Positions 1 to 7,400 of a DNA stretch of 11,422 nt are shown here, piece after piece. Where the stretch lies: contig CAKZUU010000335.1 in assembly GCA_937922175.1 (NCBI GenBank), positions 1 to 11,422 of the forward strand, read 5' to 3'. The translations under genes and the position numbers were made by a program. Positions within the stretch are counted from its first letter, which is position 1. The number at the start of each line of letters is the position of its first letter. The notes beneath the pieces are model-generated. The model saw only the letters and a program-made list of their open reading frames with translations. It did not search any database and was not told the DNA's origin. Source of the DNA: an uncultured Gemmataceae bacterium (lineage in GTDB: Bacteria > Planctomycetota > Planctomycetia > Gemmatales > Gemmataceae).

Positions 1-198
1 CAGGATGAGTTGGACCTGACAGATACTGATGAAGTTGAACAGCACGCCGCGTTCGCCTGCCTCCAATCGTCGGACCATCAGCAGCAATAACAGCGGAGCC
101 GTCACCACGTTCCAGAGATGCCCGGCGAGGGTAAAAGCGACAGCTTGATCGATACCGGCAAGTCGAAAGGCGTCTTTGGCCCAGTGAAGAAAGCGCAT
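1..198 (-). CDS. N-terminal fragment of a probable polysaccharide/lipopolysaccharide flippase-like membrane protein (runs off the window)
   Basis: An open frame on the minus strand starts at the ATG at 198 and stays open to base 1, giving 66 residues; the rest lies outside the window. A GTG four codons upstream (210) is an alternative start. After an amphipathic stretch comes G-I-D-Q-A-V (residues 15-20), then a hydrophobic helix at about 21-41, a charged turn (R-R-L-E-A-G-E-R-G) and a second hydrophobic stretch from about 51. This pattern resembles the first helices of MATE/Wzx-like oligosaccharide flippases, which often carry a similar charged, glycine-containing loop after helix 1. That resemblance is from memory and only the N-terminus is visible, so another multi-pass membrane protein is possible. 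It lies 40 bp downstream of the glycosyltransferase on the same strand, which would fit surface-glycan export. No clear SD is visible. Confidence 0.5.
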   Translation of the reverse strand, partial: MRFLHWAKDAFRLAGIDQAVAFTLAGHLWNVVTAPLLLLLMVRRLEAGERGVLFNFISICQVQLIL

Positions 199-238
199 GT
201 GATTCGACACACCCCAGTTCGGGACGGCATGCTCGATT

Positions 239-1489
239 TCAAGTAGCAACTTGTTGCGCGAATCGCTCCAAATGCTCGACCGTCGGGGCGATCGGATCGG
301 CGGGGATCCGCTGGGCCAACTCCCGGCATCGTCGCGTCACTTCGGAATCGGTGAGCAATTCGCGTAAGGCCTTGGCAACAACCCTCCCAGTGAAACGTTG
401 GGGCTTGACGACTCGCCCGACCCCCAGCCGGACGAGACGTTCGCCATTGTCGGGTTGATCGTGCGCCATGGGCATGACCAGATGAGGACGACCCGCGCGA
501 ATCGTCTGGGCAAGCGTCCCAATGCCACCGTGATACACCATGGCCGCCGCGTACGGCAAGAGCGCCCCAAGCGAAACGTAAGAGAAGTGACGAACGTCGG
601 GCGGAAGCGACGGTGGAATGTGCGCCACCGTTCGAGACAGCAGCACGCCGCGACGGCCAAACCGTTGGCAAGCCTCCACCGCTGCTTGGAAAAAACGAGG
701 GGCATGGACGACCCCCGTGCCGGGCGTGAAGACGATCGGGGGCTCGCCCTGTCGAAGAAATTCGGCCACGTCGTCGGGCAGATCGTGATGATCGTCGAAC
801 AGGGGGAATTCCGATTCCACCAGATGGGGTGGCCAATCCTCGGGACGCGGATCGCTAAACCAACGAGGAAACAGCCCGATGATGAGTTGCGGCGACATCT
901 GCCAACGCAATAAACTCCGAATCGGGGGTAATCCCAGTTCGGCACGAAACTGATTGATCGGGGGCCCAAGAAGGGGATCAACCACGAAACGATCGCCGAT
1001 CCAGAAATAGGACCGCCGGAACCATCGCGGCGAACGCTCCGAAGGCGACCAGAAGGCGTATTTGGGCGGACGAACCACGCTGAAGGCATAAGCGGGACTC
1101 ATCTGGAGCGTCACGTAGGGCACACCCAAGTGATCATGGGCCATGCGCCCGCCGAATCCCGAGTGGTTCGAGACCGTGATCGTCGCTCCCGGGACATAAC
1201 GTTCCGCGACGGCGTGATAATAGGCTCGCATGGTATGTCGCAGGAAGAATCGCGCGCCCAGAGCCGAACCACGCCTCGGATGCCACAACTCGGGACGATT
1301 GTGAGTTTCGCTATAAGCTGGCTCGTCTCGGAGATCGATGAAGTCCAGACCCTGGGCGCGAATCGCCGGACCGAAGACGCTGTGACTGATGATCGAAACC
1401 TCGTGCCCTCGTTGTCGGAGCCTCTGCCCGACCGCCAAGAAGGGGTGCAGATCTCCGGCCGTACCCAGGGGACACAAGAGGAAATGCAT
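239..1489 (-). CDS. GT1-type (UGT/GT-B fold) glycosyltransferase
   Basis: This 416-residue protein has the usual length of GT1 family enzymes, which transfer a sugar from a nucleotide donor to a lipid, sterol or polyketide-like acceptor. The N-terminal GT28-like acceptor domain opens with a beta strand and the glycine turn G-T-A-G-D-L-H-P (residues 9-16), typical of MurG/sterol glycosyltransferases. The C-terminal donor domain carries the family signature H-G-G-I-G-T at 320-325, followed by R-A-G-R-P and the D-Q-P-D-N motif at 344-348, which in relatives contacts the nucleotide sugar. There is no signal peptide, so it is probably cytosolic or membrane-associated. The ATG at 1489 is chosen because it sits directly before the first strand, although no SD precedes it. 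It starts 46 bp after the site-2 protease stop and is followed by a membrane protein gene, so an operon is likely. Donor and acceptor cannot be told from sequence. Confidence 0.88.
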   Translation of the reverse strand: MHFLLCPLGTAGDLHPFLAVGQRLRQRGHEVSIISHSVFGPAIRAQGLDFIDLRDEPAYSETHNRPELWHPRRGSALGARFFLRHTMRAYYHAVAERYVPGATITVSNHSGFGGRMAHDHLGVPYVTLQMSPAYAFSVVRPPKYAFWSPSERSPRWFRRSYFWIGDRFVVDPLLGPPINQFRAELGLPPIRSLLRWQMSPQLIIGLFPRWFSDPRPEDWPPHLVESEFPLFDDHHDLPDDVAEFLRQGEPPIVFTPGTGVVHAPRFFQAAVEACQRFGRRGVLLSRTVAHIPPSLPPDVRHFSYVSLGALLPYAAAMVYHGGIGTLAQTIRAGRPHLVMPMAHDQPDNGERLVRLGVGRVVKPQRFTGRVVAKALRELLTDSEVTRRCRELAQRIPADPIAPTVEHLERFAQQVAT

Positions 1490-1534
1490 ACGTCGCGGAC
1501 ACTTGGTGCGTCGGATTCAATGAACGGTTGAGCG

Positions 1535-2698
1535 TCACGACCTTCCGAGGTCGGTCGCGGGAGTCACGACGGGGGCATCGCTCGCCTCGTTCGGAGCGCC
1601 GGTCGTCATCCGCATCCGATCCCGCAGCATCAGGAATTCGCCGATCCGATCGACCGTGATGAGGCCGACCAATTTGTCTCGATGGACGACGGGCAAGGCG
1701 TGGCATTGGCATTCCTGGAAGCGCGACAACGCTGTCTCGACGGTATCCAGTGGATGGATGCGCTCGAAGTTGGTGCGCATGACGTCTCGGATCGGTGTGT
1801 GCGAATCTTTACCCGCGAGCGCTTCGAGCAAATCGCGTTTGGCCAGCATACCGACAACCTGTCCGTCGTCCACCACGGGAAAATCGTGTTGAAATCCCCG
1901 GACGACCCAACCCGCCGCTTGGGCGATGGCATCGTCTGGTCGCAGGGCTTGGAAATGCGTGGCCATCAAGCGGGAAATCGGAACACCCGCCAAGACCGCC
2001 CGGGTGCGGACCATGTCGGCTTCTTCTTCGGCTCCGATCCAGACGAACAAAGCGATGAGGAGCAGCATCGGACTGCCAAAGCCGACGAAGCTCCCGAACA
2101 AGCCGAGCAAGAAAAAGCCGATGGCCATCATCTGACCAACGCGGGCTGCCACTGTGGTCGCCCAAACGTAGTCGCCGCTCAGGGCCAGCACAGCCCGCAG
2201 GACGCGCCCCCCATCCATCGGAAAAGCCGGTAGCATGTTGAAAACAGCCAGAATGACGTTGATCGCGACGAGGTTCAGGACGAACGCTCCGCCGATGTGG
2301 AGCGACTCCCCCCAGTCGATCAGCCGATCCGACAGAAGCAAACCGGAGAACAGAGCCACCGCGAGGACAACGTTGACGGCAGGTCCCGCCAGGGCAACGA
2401 TCAACTCTTGCAGGGGTTTCTCCGGCATGCGTTCCAATCGAGCTACTCCGCCGATGGGCAACAGGGTAATGTCGCGTGTGCGGATGCCAAAGTGCCGAGC
2501 CGCCAGTGCGTGACCCAATTCGTGGAGAACGATAATGACCGCCAACGCCCCAAAAAGCGTCAAGCGAACGGCGGCACTGGCCCAATTCCCTGTCGCCAAT
2601 CCTTCGGCCAGGCCAAACCAAGCGAGTAAGATGAAAAAGGTGAAATGAACGTAAATTTGAATCCCGGCGATTCGGCCTAGACTGATGGACCATCGCAT
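1535..2698 (-). CDS. Site-2 protease family (M50) intramembrane zinc metalloprotease with C-terminal CBS pair
   Basis: The protein is 387 residues and belongs to the SpoIVFB-like branch of M50, which cleaves substrates within the membrane. The zinc site is visible: H-E-L-G-H at 59-63 inside a hydrophobic helix, and the distal aspartate in F-P-M-D-G-G (D162) near a later helix. Hydrophobic segments lie at about 17-31, 45-65, 98-122, 135-156 and 190-222. Two CBS repeats follow (about 243-296 and 303-362), a domain that usually binds adenine nucleotides and tunes activity to energy state. The start at 2698 is preferred over an upstream in-frame extension to 2899 because AGGAG sits 8 nt before it and the protein then begins M-R-W-S-I-S-L-G-R-I, as is common in this family. 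It shares a 128-bp divergent region with hsp20 and precedes the glycosyltransferase. The substrate is unknown. Confidence 0.93.
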   Translation of the reverse strand: MRWSISLGRIAGIQIYVHFTFFILLAWFGLAEGLATGNWASAAVRLTLFGALAVIIVLHELGHALAARHFGIRTRDITLLPIGGVARLERMPEKPLQELIVALAGPAVNVVLAVALFSGLLLSDRLIDWGESLHIGGAFVLNLVAINVILAVFNMLPAFPMDGGRVLRAVLALSGDYVWATTVAARVGQMMAIGFFLLGLFGSFVGFGSPMLLLIALFVWIGAEEEADMVRTRAVLAGVPISRLMATHFQALRPDDAIAQAAGWVVRGFQHDFPVVDDGQVVGMLAKRDLLEALAGKDSHTPIRDVMRTNFERIHPLDTVETALSRFQECQCHALPVVHRDKLVGLITVDRIGEFLMLRDRMRMTTGAPNEASDAPVVTPATDLGRS

Positions 2699-2706
2699 GG
2701 GGGACA

Positions 2707-2711
2707 CTCCT
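2707..2711 (-). promoter_or_regulatory. Ribosome binding site of the site-2 protease gene
   Basis: On the minus strand AGGAG lies 8 nt before the ATG at 2698. It decides the start, since the reading frame stays open 201 nt further upstream into the hsp20 gene region. Confidence 0.7.
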
Positions 2712-2813
2712 GATGGTTTTGGACCTAGCATTAGATGTGCTGATTTAAAAACCCGATTCAAGAGTGCGCCCGGCCAACTGCAAGTGTATCGCGGTTGCCC
2801 ATTCGAGCCTTCC

Positions 2814-2818
2814 GAGGT
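2814..2818 (+). promoter_or_regulatory. Ribosome binding site of hsp20
   Basis: GAGGT stands 8 nt before the ATG at 2827 and supports that start. Confidence 0.6.
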
Positions 2819-2826
2819 GTTGACCG

Positions 2827-3288
2827 ATGAGTTCTGAATCCCAGCGCTGGCGTGGCTATCAGTTGTTCGATGACGTGCGCCACGAAGTCGAGGAAACACT
2901 TCGCCGGATTTTCGCCCCCTACGCCGAAGGTGGCGGCCCGGTTGCCAAAGCGAAGTGGACCCCTCGCATCGACGTGATCGAATCCGACACGGCGTACACC
3001 ATCGTCGCGGATCTGCCAGGAGTCGATCCGGCGAGTTTGGAAATTACGTTGCATCAGGGTACGCTCACCCTCCGCGGGGAACGGCGAGCCGAGTCCTTCG
3101 ACTCGACGACCCAATATCGGCAACACGAACGACCGGAAGGCACCTTCGAGCGGCACATTTCGCTTCCCGAGGCGATCGATGCGGAGGCGGTGTCGGCGCG
3201 AAGCCGCTGGGGCGTGGTGACGATCCAAGTGGCCAAAAAGCCCGGAGCGACGCCGCGACGCATCTCGGTCACGGTCGACGAGGGATGA
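2827..3288 (+). CDS. Small heat-shock protein, Hsp20/alpha-crystallin family
   Basis: The protein is 153 residues, normal for a bacterial Hsp20, an ATP-independent holdase that binds unfolding proteins in the cytoplasm as oligomers. The alpha-crystallin domain runs from about 45 to 136: it opens with W-T-P-R-I-D-V-I-E (44-52), then Y-T-I-V-A-D-L-P-G-V (57-66), L-T-L-R-G-E-R (80-86), and the closing strand signature around G-V-V-T-I-Q-V-A-K (129-137). The C-terminal tail has R-R-I-S-V (144-148), matching the I-x-I/V anchor used for oligomer assembly. The start at 2827 is supported by GAGGT 8 nt upstream. It is divergent from a site-2 protease, so the two may answer a shared envelope or heat stress; that is inference. 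It converges on the acyl-CoA synthetase gene with 39 bp between stop codons. Confidence 0.95.
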   Translation: MSSESQRWRGYQLFDDVRHEVEETLRRIFAPYAEGGGPVAKAKWTPRIDVIESDTAYTIVADLPGVDPASLEITLHQGTLTLRGERRAESFDSTTQYRQHERPEGTFERHISLPEAIDAEAVSARSRWGVVTIQVAKKPGATPRRISVTVDEG

Positions 3289-3335
3289 CCTCGTGGAGCG
3301 ACTCGGTGGATTCTTCCCTCGCTTTGGTCACGAGG
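3289..3335. terminator. Imperfect hairpin between convergent genes, possible bidirectional terminator
   Basis: CCTCGTG (3289-3295) begins right after the hsp20 stop and is the exact reverse complement of CACGAGG (3329-3335), which overlaps the stop of the opposing gene. Inside it AGCGA (3297-3301) pairs with TCGCT (3318-3322). No T-run flanks either arm, so it is not a canonical intrinsic terminator, but its place between two convergent genes fits a bidirectional terminator or a transcript-end stabiliser. Confidence 0.35.
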
Positions 3336-6051
3336 CCGGGCGAACCAGAATGCGGGCATCGACCAAGGCGCACCCCTGCCCTGGCGGTCGGACGAACACG
3401 GGGTTGAGATCGAGTTCGCTGATCTCGGGAACTTCCTCCGCCAACCGGGCGACTCGGAGCAACAAATCTTGCAGGGCAACGACGTCGCCTGGGGGCTGAC
3501 CGCGAAATCCATCCAAGAGGTGTACCCCTCGAATCGATCGGATCATTTCGTGAGCATCGCGATCGGTCAGCGGGGTGACACGGAAGGTGATGTCTTTCCA
3601 CAGCTCGACGTGGATGCCGCCCAACCCGAAGGCGATGACCGGTCCGAACAACGGATCTTGCGTCACGCCGACGACCACTTCGATGCCGCCGGGGACCATC
3701 TGTTGCACGAGAACACCTTCCATCGCCGCTTCTTGGCCACGCTGCGTCAGGGATGAGCGGATGTCGTGGAAGGCACGACGAACCGCCTCGGCGCTGTCGA
3801 GATTCAAGTGCACTCCTTGGACTTCCGTCTTGTGAACCAGTGTCCGCGAGACCAATTTCACGGCGACGGGAAAGCCCAAGCGCTCCGCGATGTCGGCCGC
3901 TTCCTCAGCGGAGGTGGCGACTTCTCCGTTGACCATCGGCAGCCCCATCGCTTGCAAGACACACTGGGTTTCGACGGCGGAAAGCCAACCTTCGCCGCGA
4001 TCCGCCAACACCCGACGGCAGACCGACCGGGCCGTCGCCGGATGTGCGTCGTTCCATCGGGGGATGGTCCCCTCGGGACGGGATCGCCAATCGGCATATC
4101 GGGCAATGTAGCCCAAAACCCGAGCCGCCGACTCGGGGAACGGGTAGCAGGGAATTCGCCAGCGCTCGTCCACCTTGAGGCTGCGGGCGGGCATGTCCGG
4201 AAGGAAGACGGCGTAAACCGGAATACACGGAATCCGATCGGGGCAATCCGCCACACCGTCCCGGATCGCTTGCTGATACTCGTCATTCCCGACCGGTTCG
4301 AGATTCACGTGAATGGCGATTAAAGCGTCGATTTCGCCGGAGCGCAAAAGGGTCGCGACGGCCCGGCGAAAATCGGCGGGTCTGGCCGACGCCACGAGAT
4401 CAACCGGATTGGCGATGCTGGCATGCGGATGAGCGAATTCCCGCAATTGCGCTTTCAACGACTCGGAAAAGGGGGGCACCTCCAGCCCCATGCTCTCGCA
4501 GGCGTCGGTCGCCAGGATGGCCGGCCCCCCGGCATTGGTGAGGATGCCGACCCTTCGACCGACCGGCACCGGCTGGCCGGCGAGTGCTTCGGCCACGTAC
4601 AATACATCCGCCAGGGTCGGTGCACGAATCACACCCACTTGGCGGAACAGGGCGTCGATGACATCATCGCTGGCCGCCAAGGCCGCCGTATGAGACGATG
4701 CCGCGCGTTTCCCCGCCTTGGTCCGCCCCGCCTTGACCACGACGATCGGCTTAGAACGGCTCACGCGTCGGGCGATCCGGGCAAACCGCCGGGGATTCCC
4801 AAACGATTCCATGTAGAGGACGATCGCGTCGGTGTTGTCGTCCACCTCCCAATACTCCAGCAAGTCATTGCTGGACACATCCGCCCGATTCCCGACGCTG
4901 ACGCAGGAGGAAACGCCCAGGTTGCCCCGCGCTGTCCGCGCCACGACAGCCAACCCCAAGGCCCCGCTGTCTGAAGAGACCGCGACCCGTCCGGGCTCGG
5001 GGAAAATCGGATTGAACGAGGCGTTCATGCGAATCGCCGGCTCCGTGGTCAGCACGCCGAGGCAGTTCGGCCCGATCATCCGCATGCCGTGGCCGCGAAT
5101 CTTCTCGATCAACTCCTGTTGCAACTGATGCCCCTCGTCGCCGACCTCGGCGAAACCCGCCGAAATGACTACCACTGCCCGCACGCTTTTGGCGGCCGCA
5201 TCGTCCACCACACAGCCGACCTGAGCCGCCGGAACAGCGATGACCACCAAGTCGATCGGCCCCGGCACATCCACCAGCCGTGGGTAACATTTCAGCCCCG
5301 CAATCTCCGACGCCTGCGGATTGATCGGGTAGAGCGACCCCGTGAATCCTCCGTCGATGAGGCGTTGCAACACTCGCCGGCCGATGTTGCCCTGGCGACG
5401 AGAGGCCCCCACGACGGCGACCGCTTTGGCCTTAAAAAACGGTCGCAACGAGGCCACCGTCGCTGTCCGGTGCCTCATGTCCATCCGATCCTCGCTGCGC
5501 AAGCTCGGCGCCAGGGAGAGATCGACCTCGATCTCATCGCCGGCTTCGGTTTCCTTCCAGGCGAAGCCGCTGTCGCGAAAGACCCCCCGCATGAGTTGGT
5601 TCTCGGCATGGGTGACCGCCCAGAAGCGTGTGAATCCCTGACGAACCGCCTCCCAGGCCAACGCTTCCAACAGCAGCGTCCCCAGCCCCAATCGCTGCCA
5701 TTGATCATCGACGGCGAAAGCTACCTCGGCGACATCGGCCGTCTTCGCGTGGTACGAGGCGGTGGCGATGATTCGCGGACCTTCAGCGCCATACCGCCAC
5801 ACGATCAGTGTCAATTCCGCACGCGGATTGTCATTTTCGCACAGCCGAGCCACCAGCTCGGGACTAGGAATGGAGGCAGAGAAGAACCGCCGCCGACGCG
5901 ATTCTTCACTCAGCCCCGCGAAGAACGCATGGAGTGCGGGAGTGTCGGAGGGGGTGGCACGACGAATGCTTGCGGTGGAACCATCTCGCAGGATGAGGGG
6001 CTCCGAAACGGTGCTCAGGTGAGTGGTCATGAAGATGCTCGCCTCGGGCAT
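3328..6051 (-). CDS. GNAT acetyltransferase fused to ADP-forming acyl-CoA synthetase (Pat/Acd superfamily)
   Basis: The 907-residue protein has four parts. A GNAT domain spans about 19-180, with the acetyl-CoA loop Q-R-L-G-L-G at 119-124. A CoA-binding Rossmann domain (about 204-300) has V-A-V-V-G-A-S at 211-217 and I-G-P-N-C-L-G at 326-332. A succinyl-CoA-ligase flavodoxin-like region follows (about 350-500), then an ATP-grasp domain (about 690-907) with H-K-T-E-V-Q-G-V at 740-747. Relatives with this make-up are protein lysine acetyltransferases that silence acyl-CoA synthetases; E. coli/Salmonella Pat carries the GNAT at the other end. Here the GNAT is N-terminal, as in some actinobacterial enzymes. 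H454 in S-S-H-T aligns with the phospho-histidine of ADP-forming acetyl-CoA synthetases, and H740 sits in the beta-subunit motif, so ligase activity may remain. The ATG at 6051 is chosen because GAGGT lies 7 nt upstream; GTG 6081 and ATG 6030 are alternatives. Confidence 0.9.
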   Translation of the reverse strand: MPEASIFMTTHLSTVSEPLILRDGSTASIRRATPSDTPALHAFFAGLSEESRRRRFFSASIPSPELVARLCENDNPRAELTLIVWRYGAEGPRIIATASYHAKTADVAEVAFAVDDQWQRLGLGTLLLEALAWEAVRQGFTRFWAVTHAENQLMRGVFRDSGFAWKETEAGDEIEVDLSLAPSLRSEDRMDMRHRTATVASLRPFFKAKAVAVVGASRRQGNIGRRVLQRLIDGGFTGSLYPINPQASEIAGLKCYPRLVDVPGPIDLVVIAVPAAQVGCVVDDAAAKSVRAVVVISAGFAEVGDEGHQLQQELIEKIRGHGMRMIGPNCLGVLTTEPAIRMNASFNPIFPEPGRVAVSSDSGALGLAVVARTARGNLGVSSCVSVGNRADVSSNDLLEYWEVDDNTDAIVLYMESFGNPRRFARIARRVSRSKPIVVVKAGRTKAGKRAASSHTAALAASDDVIDALFRQVGVIRAPTLADVLYVAEALAGQPVPVGRRVGILTNAGGPAILATDACESMGLEVPPFSESLKAQLREFAHPHASIANPVDLVASARPADFRRAVATLLRSGEIDALIAIHVNLEPVGNDEYQQAIRDGVADCPDRIPCIPVYAVFLPDMPARSLKVDERWRIPCYPFPESAARVLGYIARYADWRSRPEGTIPRWNDAHPATARSVCRRVLADRGEGWLSAVETQCVLQAMGLPMVNGEVATSAEEAADIAERLGFPVAVKLVSRTLVHKTEVQGVHLNLDSAEAVRRAFHDIRSSLTQRGQEAAMEGVLVQQMVPGGIEVVVGVTQDPLFGPVIAFGLGGIHVELWKDITFRVTPLTDRDAHEMIRSIRGVHLLDGFRGQPPGDVVALQDLLLRVARLAEEVPEISELDLNPVFVRPPGQGCALVDARILVRPAS

Positions 6052-6058
6052 GCTAGAA

Positions 6059-6063
6059 ACCTC
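6059..6063 (-). promoter_or_regulatory. Ribosome binding site of the acyl-CoA synthetase/GNAT gene
   Basis: On the minus strand GAGGT stands 7 nt before the ATG at 6051. It favours that start over GTG 6081, whose nearest purine run (AAGGAG) is about 11 nt away. Confidence 0.5.
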
Positions 6064-6086
6064 GGTCAATATACGATTCACTTGCC

Positions 6087-7400
6087 GTGCCGCTCCTTGG
6101 TCTTGAGGATGGAGTTACCTTGCTCGAAAGGTTGAAGACCTTGGGGGGGCTTACCGTGCCGGGTTCTCAAGTGCCCTTGAGCGTGGCGACAGCCGGCTTG
6201 CTCGAAGTCGCCGAAGACGCGATCGTGACCATCGACGAACAGCACCGCATCGTCCTGTTCAATCGCGGAGCGGAAAAGACATTCGGCTACGCGCGAGAGG
6301 AAGTGATCGGCCAAGAGTTGAGCCTCTTGTTGCCCGAGCGTTTTCGCGCGACTCACCGCGCCCAAGTCGAGGAATTCGCCCAAGGTCCGACGGTGGCTCG
6401 ACTCATGGGCGAACGCCGCAACGTGTACGGCCGACGAAAAGACGGTAGCGAGTTCCCTGCCGATGTCTCGATCTCCAAAATGACGGTGGAGGGAAAACTT
6501 TATCTCACCGCCGTCGTCCGGGATGTCACCGAGCGTCATCGGGCGCGGGAGGCGATTTTGCAACTCAACTCCGAGTTGGAACAGCGTGTCGCCGACCGGA
6601 CGGCCGCTTTGGTCGAGACCAATCGCCAATTGTTGCGAAAAACCGAAGAGAACGAGACCTTCGTTTACAGCGTCTCGCACGATCTCCGCTCGCCTTTGGT
6701 GAATCTCGAAGGATTCAGCAAAGAATTGCGAATCACCGCCGACGAGTTGCGCCGTCTTCTCGGCGACCCCGCCGTGCCGGCCGACATCCGCGACCGAGCG
6801 GACCGCTTGATCGCCGTGGAAATGCAAGAATCGCTGGATTTCATCGAGGCGGCGGTCTTTCGTCTGGGCCGCATCATCGATGCGCTGCTCCGCTTATCCC
6901 GCATCGGGCGCGTTCAGTATCATTGGCAAGTGGTGGACGTTCGCAGCATCGTCGAGCGCGTCGTCCAAGCGTTGCACGTCACGTTAACGCGGAATCATGC
7001 CGATGTTCGGATCGTCTCCGATTTGCCGCCCGCGTGGGGGGATCCGACGGCGATCGAACAAGTGTTCGCCAATCTCATCAATAACGCCGTCAAGTATCTC
7101 GATCCGTCGCGACCTGGTCGCGTCGAGATCGGTTTCACGAGCCGGGAGACGGGACCAGGCGGGGAATATTTTGTTCGCGATAATGGCATGGGAATCGCAG
7201 AGAATCATTTGCCCCAGTTGTTCCAGGCCTTCCGCCGGTTGCATCCGCAGGTCGCCGAGGGAGAGGGGATGGGACTGGCCATCGTTCACCGGATCGTCGA
7301 TCGACACGGCGGTCACGTGCGCGTGGAGTCCCAAGTCGGAAGAGGAAGCACGTTTTATGTGTCGTTCCCCGGATCCGAAAAGGAAGGGGGGCCGCCATGA
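6087..7400 (+). CDS. PAS-domain sensor histidine kinase
   Basis: The longest frame encodes 437 residues without transmembrane segments, so the kinase is cytosolic. A PAS domain (about 33-150) has D-A-I-V-T-I-D-E (44-51), L-F-N-R-G-A-E-K-T-F-G-Y (57-68) and a closing R-D-V-T-E-R (145-150). A coiled coil (about 150-195) leads into the dimerisation helix with the phospho-acceptor H198 in S-H-D-L-R-S-P-L. The two dimerisation helices are separated by a charged insert of about 30 residues. The ATPase domain shows N-box N-L-I-N-N (329-333), D-N-G-M-G-I (365-370) and G-E-G-M-G-L-A (392-398). The kinase type is that of bacteriophytochrome-like proteins paired with Rcp1 regulators, which agrees with the next gene, overlapped by ATGA. 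The PAS ligand is unknown. The start is unsure: GTG 6087 (no SD), TTG 6120 (with SD) or GTG 6156. Confidence 0.92.
   Translation: MPLLGLEDGVTLLERLKTLGGLTVPGSQVPLSVATAGLLEVAEDAIVTIDEQHRIVLFNRGAEKTFGYAREEVIGQELSLLLPERFRATHRAQVEEFAQGPTVARLMGERRNVYGRRKDGSEFPADVSISKMTVEGKLYLTAVVRDVTERHRAREAILQLNSELEQRVADRTAALVETNRQLLRKTEENETFVYSVSHDLRSPLVNLEGFSKELRITADELRRLLGDPAVPADIRDRADRLIAVEMQESLDFIEAAVFRLGRIIDALLRLSRIGRVQYHWQVVDVRSIVERVVQALHVTLTRNHADVRIVSDLPPAWGDPTAIEQVFANLINNAVKYLDPSRPGRVEIGFTSRETGPGGEYFVRDNGMGIAENHLPQLFQAFRRLHPQVAEGEGMGLAIVHRIVDRHGGHVRVESQVGRGSTFYVSFPGSEKEGGPP
6105..6114 (+). promoter_or_regulatory. Possible ribosome binding site for a TTG start of the PAS kinase
   Basis: GAGGATGGAG (6105-6114) is purine-rich and ends 5 nt before an in-frame TTG at 6120. 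The upstream GTG at 6087 has no SD. This argues for a start at 6120, which removes 11 residues and no recognisable domain. Confidence 0.35.
7381..7391 (+). promoter_or_regulatory. Ribosome binding site of the Rcp1-like regulator, inside the kinase gene
   Basis: The purine run AGGAAGGGGGG lies in the last codons of the upstream kinase, 5 nt before the ATG at 7397. It supports this start and permits translational coupling across the ATGA overlap. Confidence 0.5.

Larger units (their letters stand above)
2699..2826. promoter_or_regulatory. Divergent promoter region between site-2 protease and hsp20 genes
   Basis: This 128-bp gap holds the 5' ends of two divergent genes and has the most AT-rich patch nearby (2739-2752). 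For the minus gene, TCTAAT (complement of 2730-2735) matches the -10 consensus at 5 of 6 positions and would give a leader of about 25 nt that includes the SD; no good -35 is seen. For the plus gene, TTGGAC (2719-2724) followed after 19 nt by TTTAAA (2744-2749) is a weak sigma-70-like pair. No CIRCE-type inverted repeat and no GG-N10-GC sigma-54 element was found here. Confidence 0.4.
6052..6119. promoter_or_regulatory. Short divergent promoter region between the acyltransferase gene and the signalling operon
   Basis: Two large divergent transcription units start within this stretch. It contains an AT-rich core, TCAATATACGATTCA (6066-6080). Read minus, TATATT (6073-6068) is -10-like; read plus, TATACG (6070-6075) is. 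Neither has a convincing -35 at the right distance. If the plus -10 is real, transcription would begin near 6082, which favours translation from the TTG at 6120 over GTG 6087. The assignment is tentative. Confidence 0.3.

Noticed and set aside
102..836. Minus-strand frame of 244 residues overlapping the glycosyltransferase and flippase genes
   Set aside because: It overlaps two better-supported genes in another frame and shows only low-complexity Arg/Ser sequence.
1809..2693. Second minus-strand frame of 294 residues inside the site-2 protease gene
   Set aside because: Arg/Pro-rich with no membrane or zinc motif; out of frame with the protease, which has all its motifs.
5089..6135. Long plus-strand frame of 348 residues opposite the GNAT and CoA-binding region
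   Set aside because: It is antisense to a clearly recognisable protein, has no domain and no SD, and its composition is that of a shadow frame in GC-rich DNA.
6110..6136. Eight-codon frame (M-E-L-P-C-S-K-G) before the PAS kinase, a possible leader peptide
   Set aside because: No SD of its own, no repeated regulatory codons and no attenuator hairpin follows.
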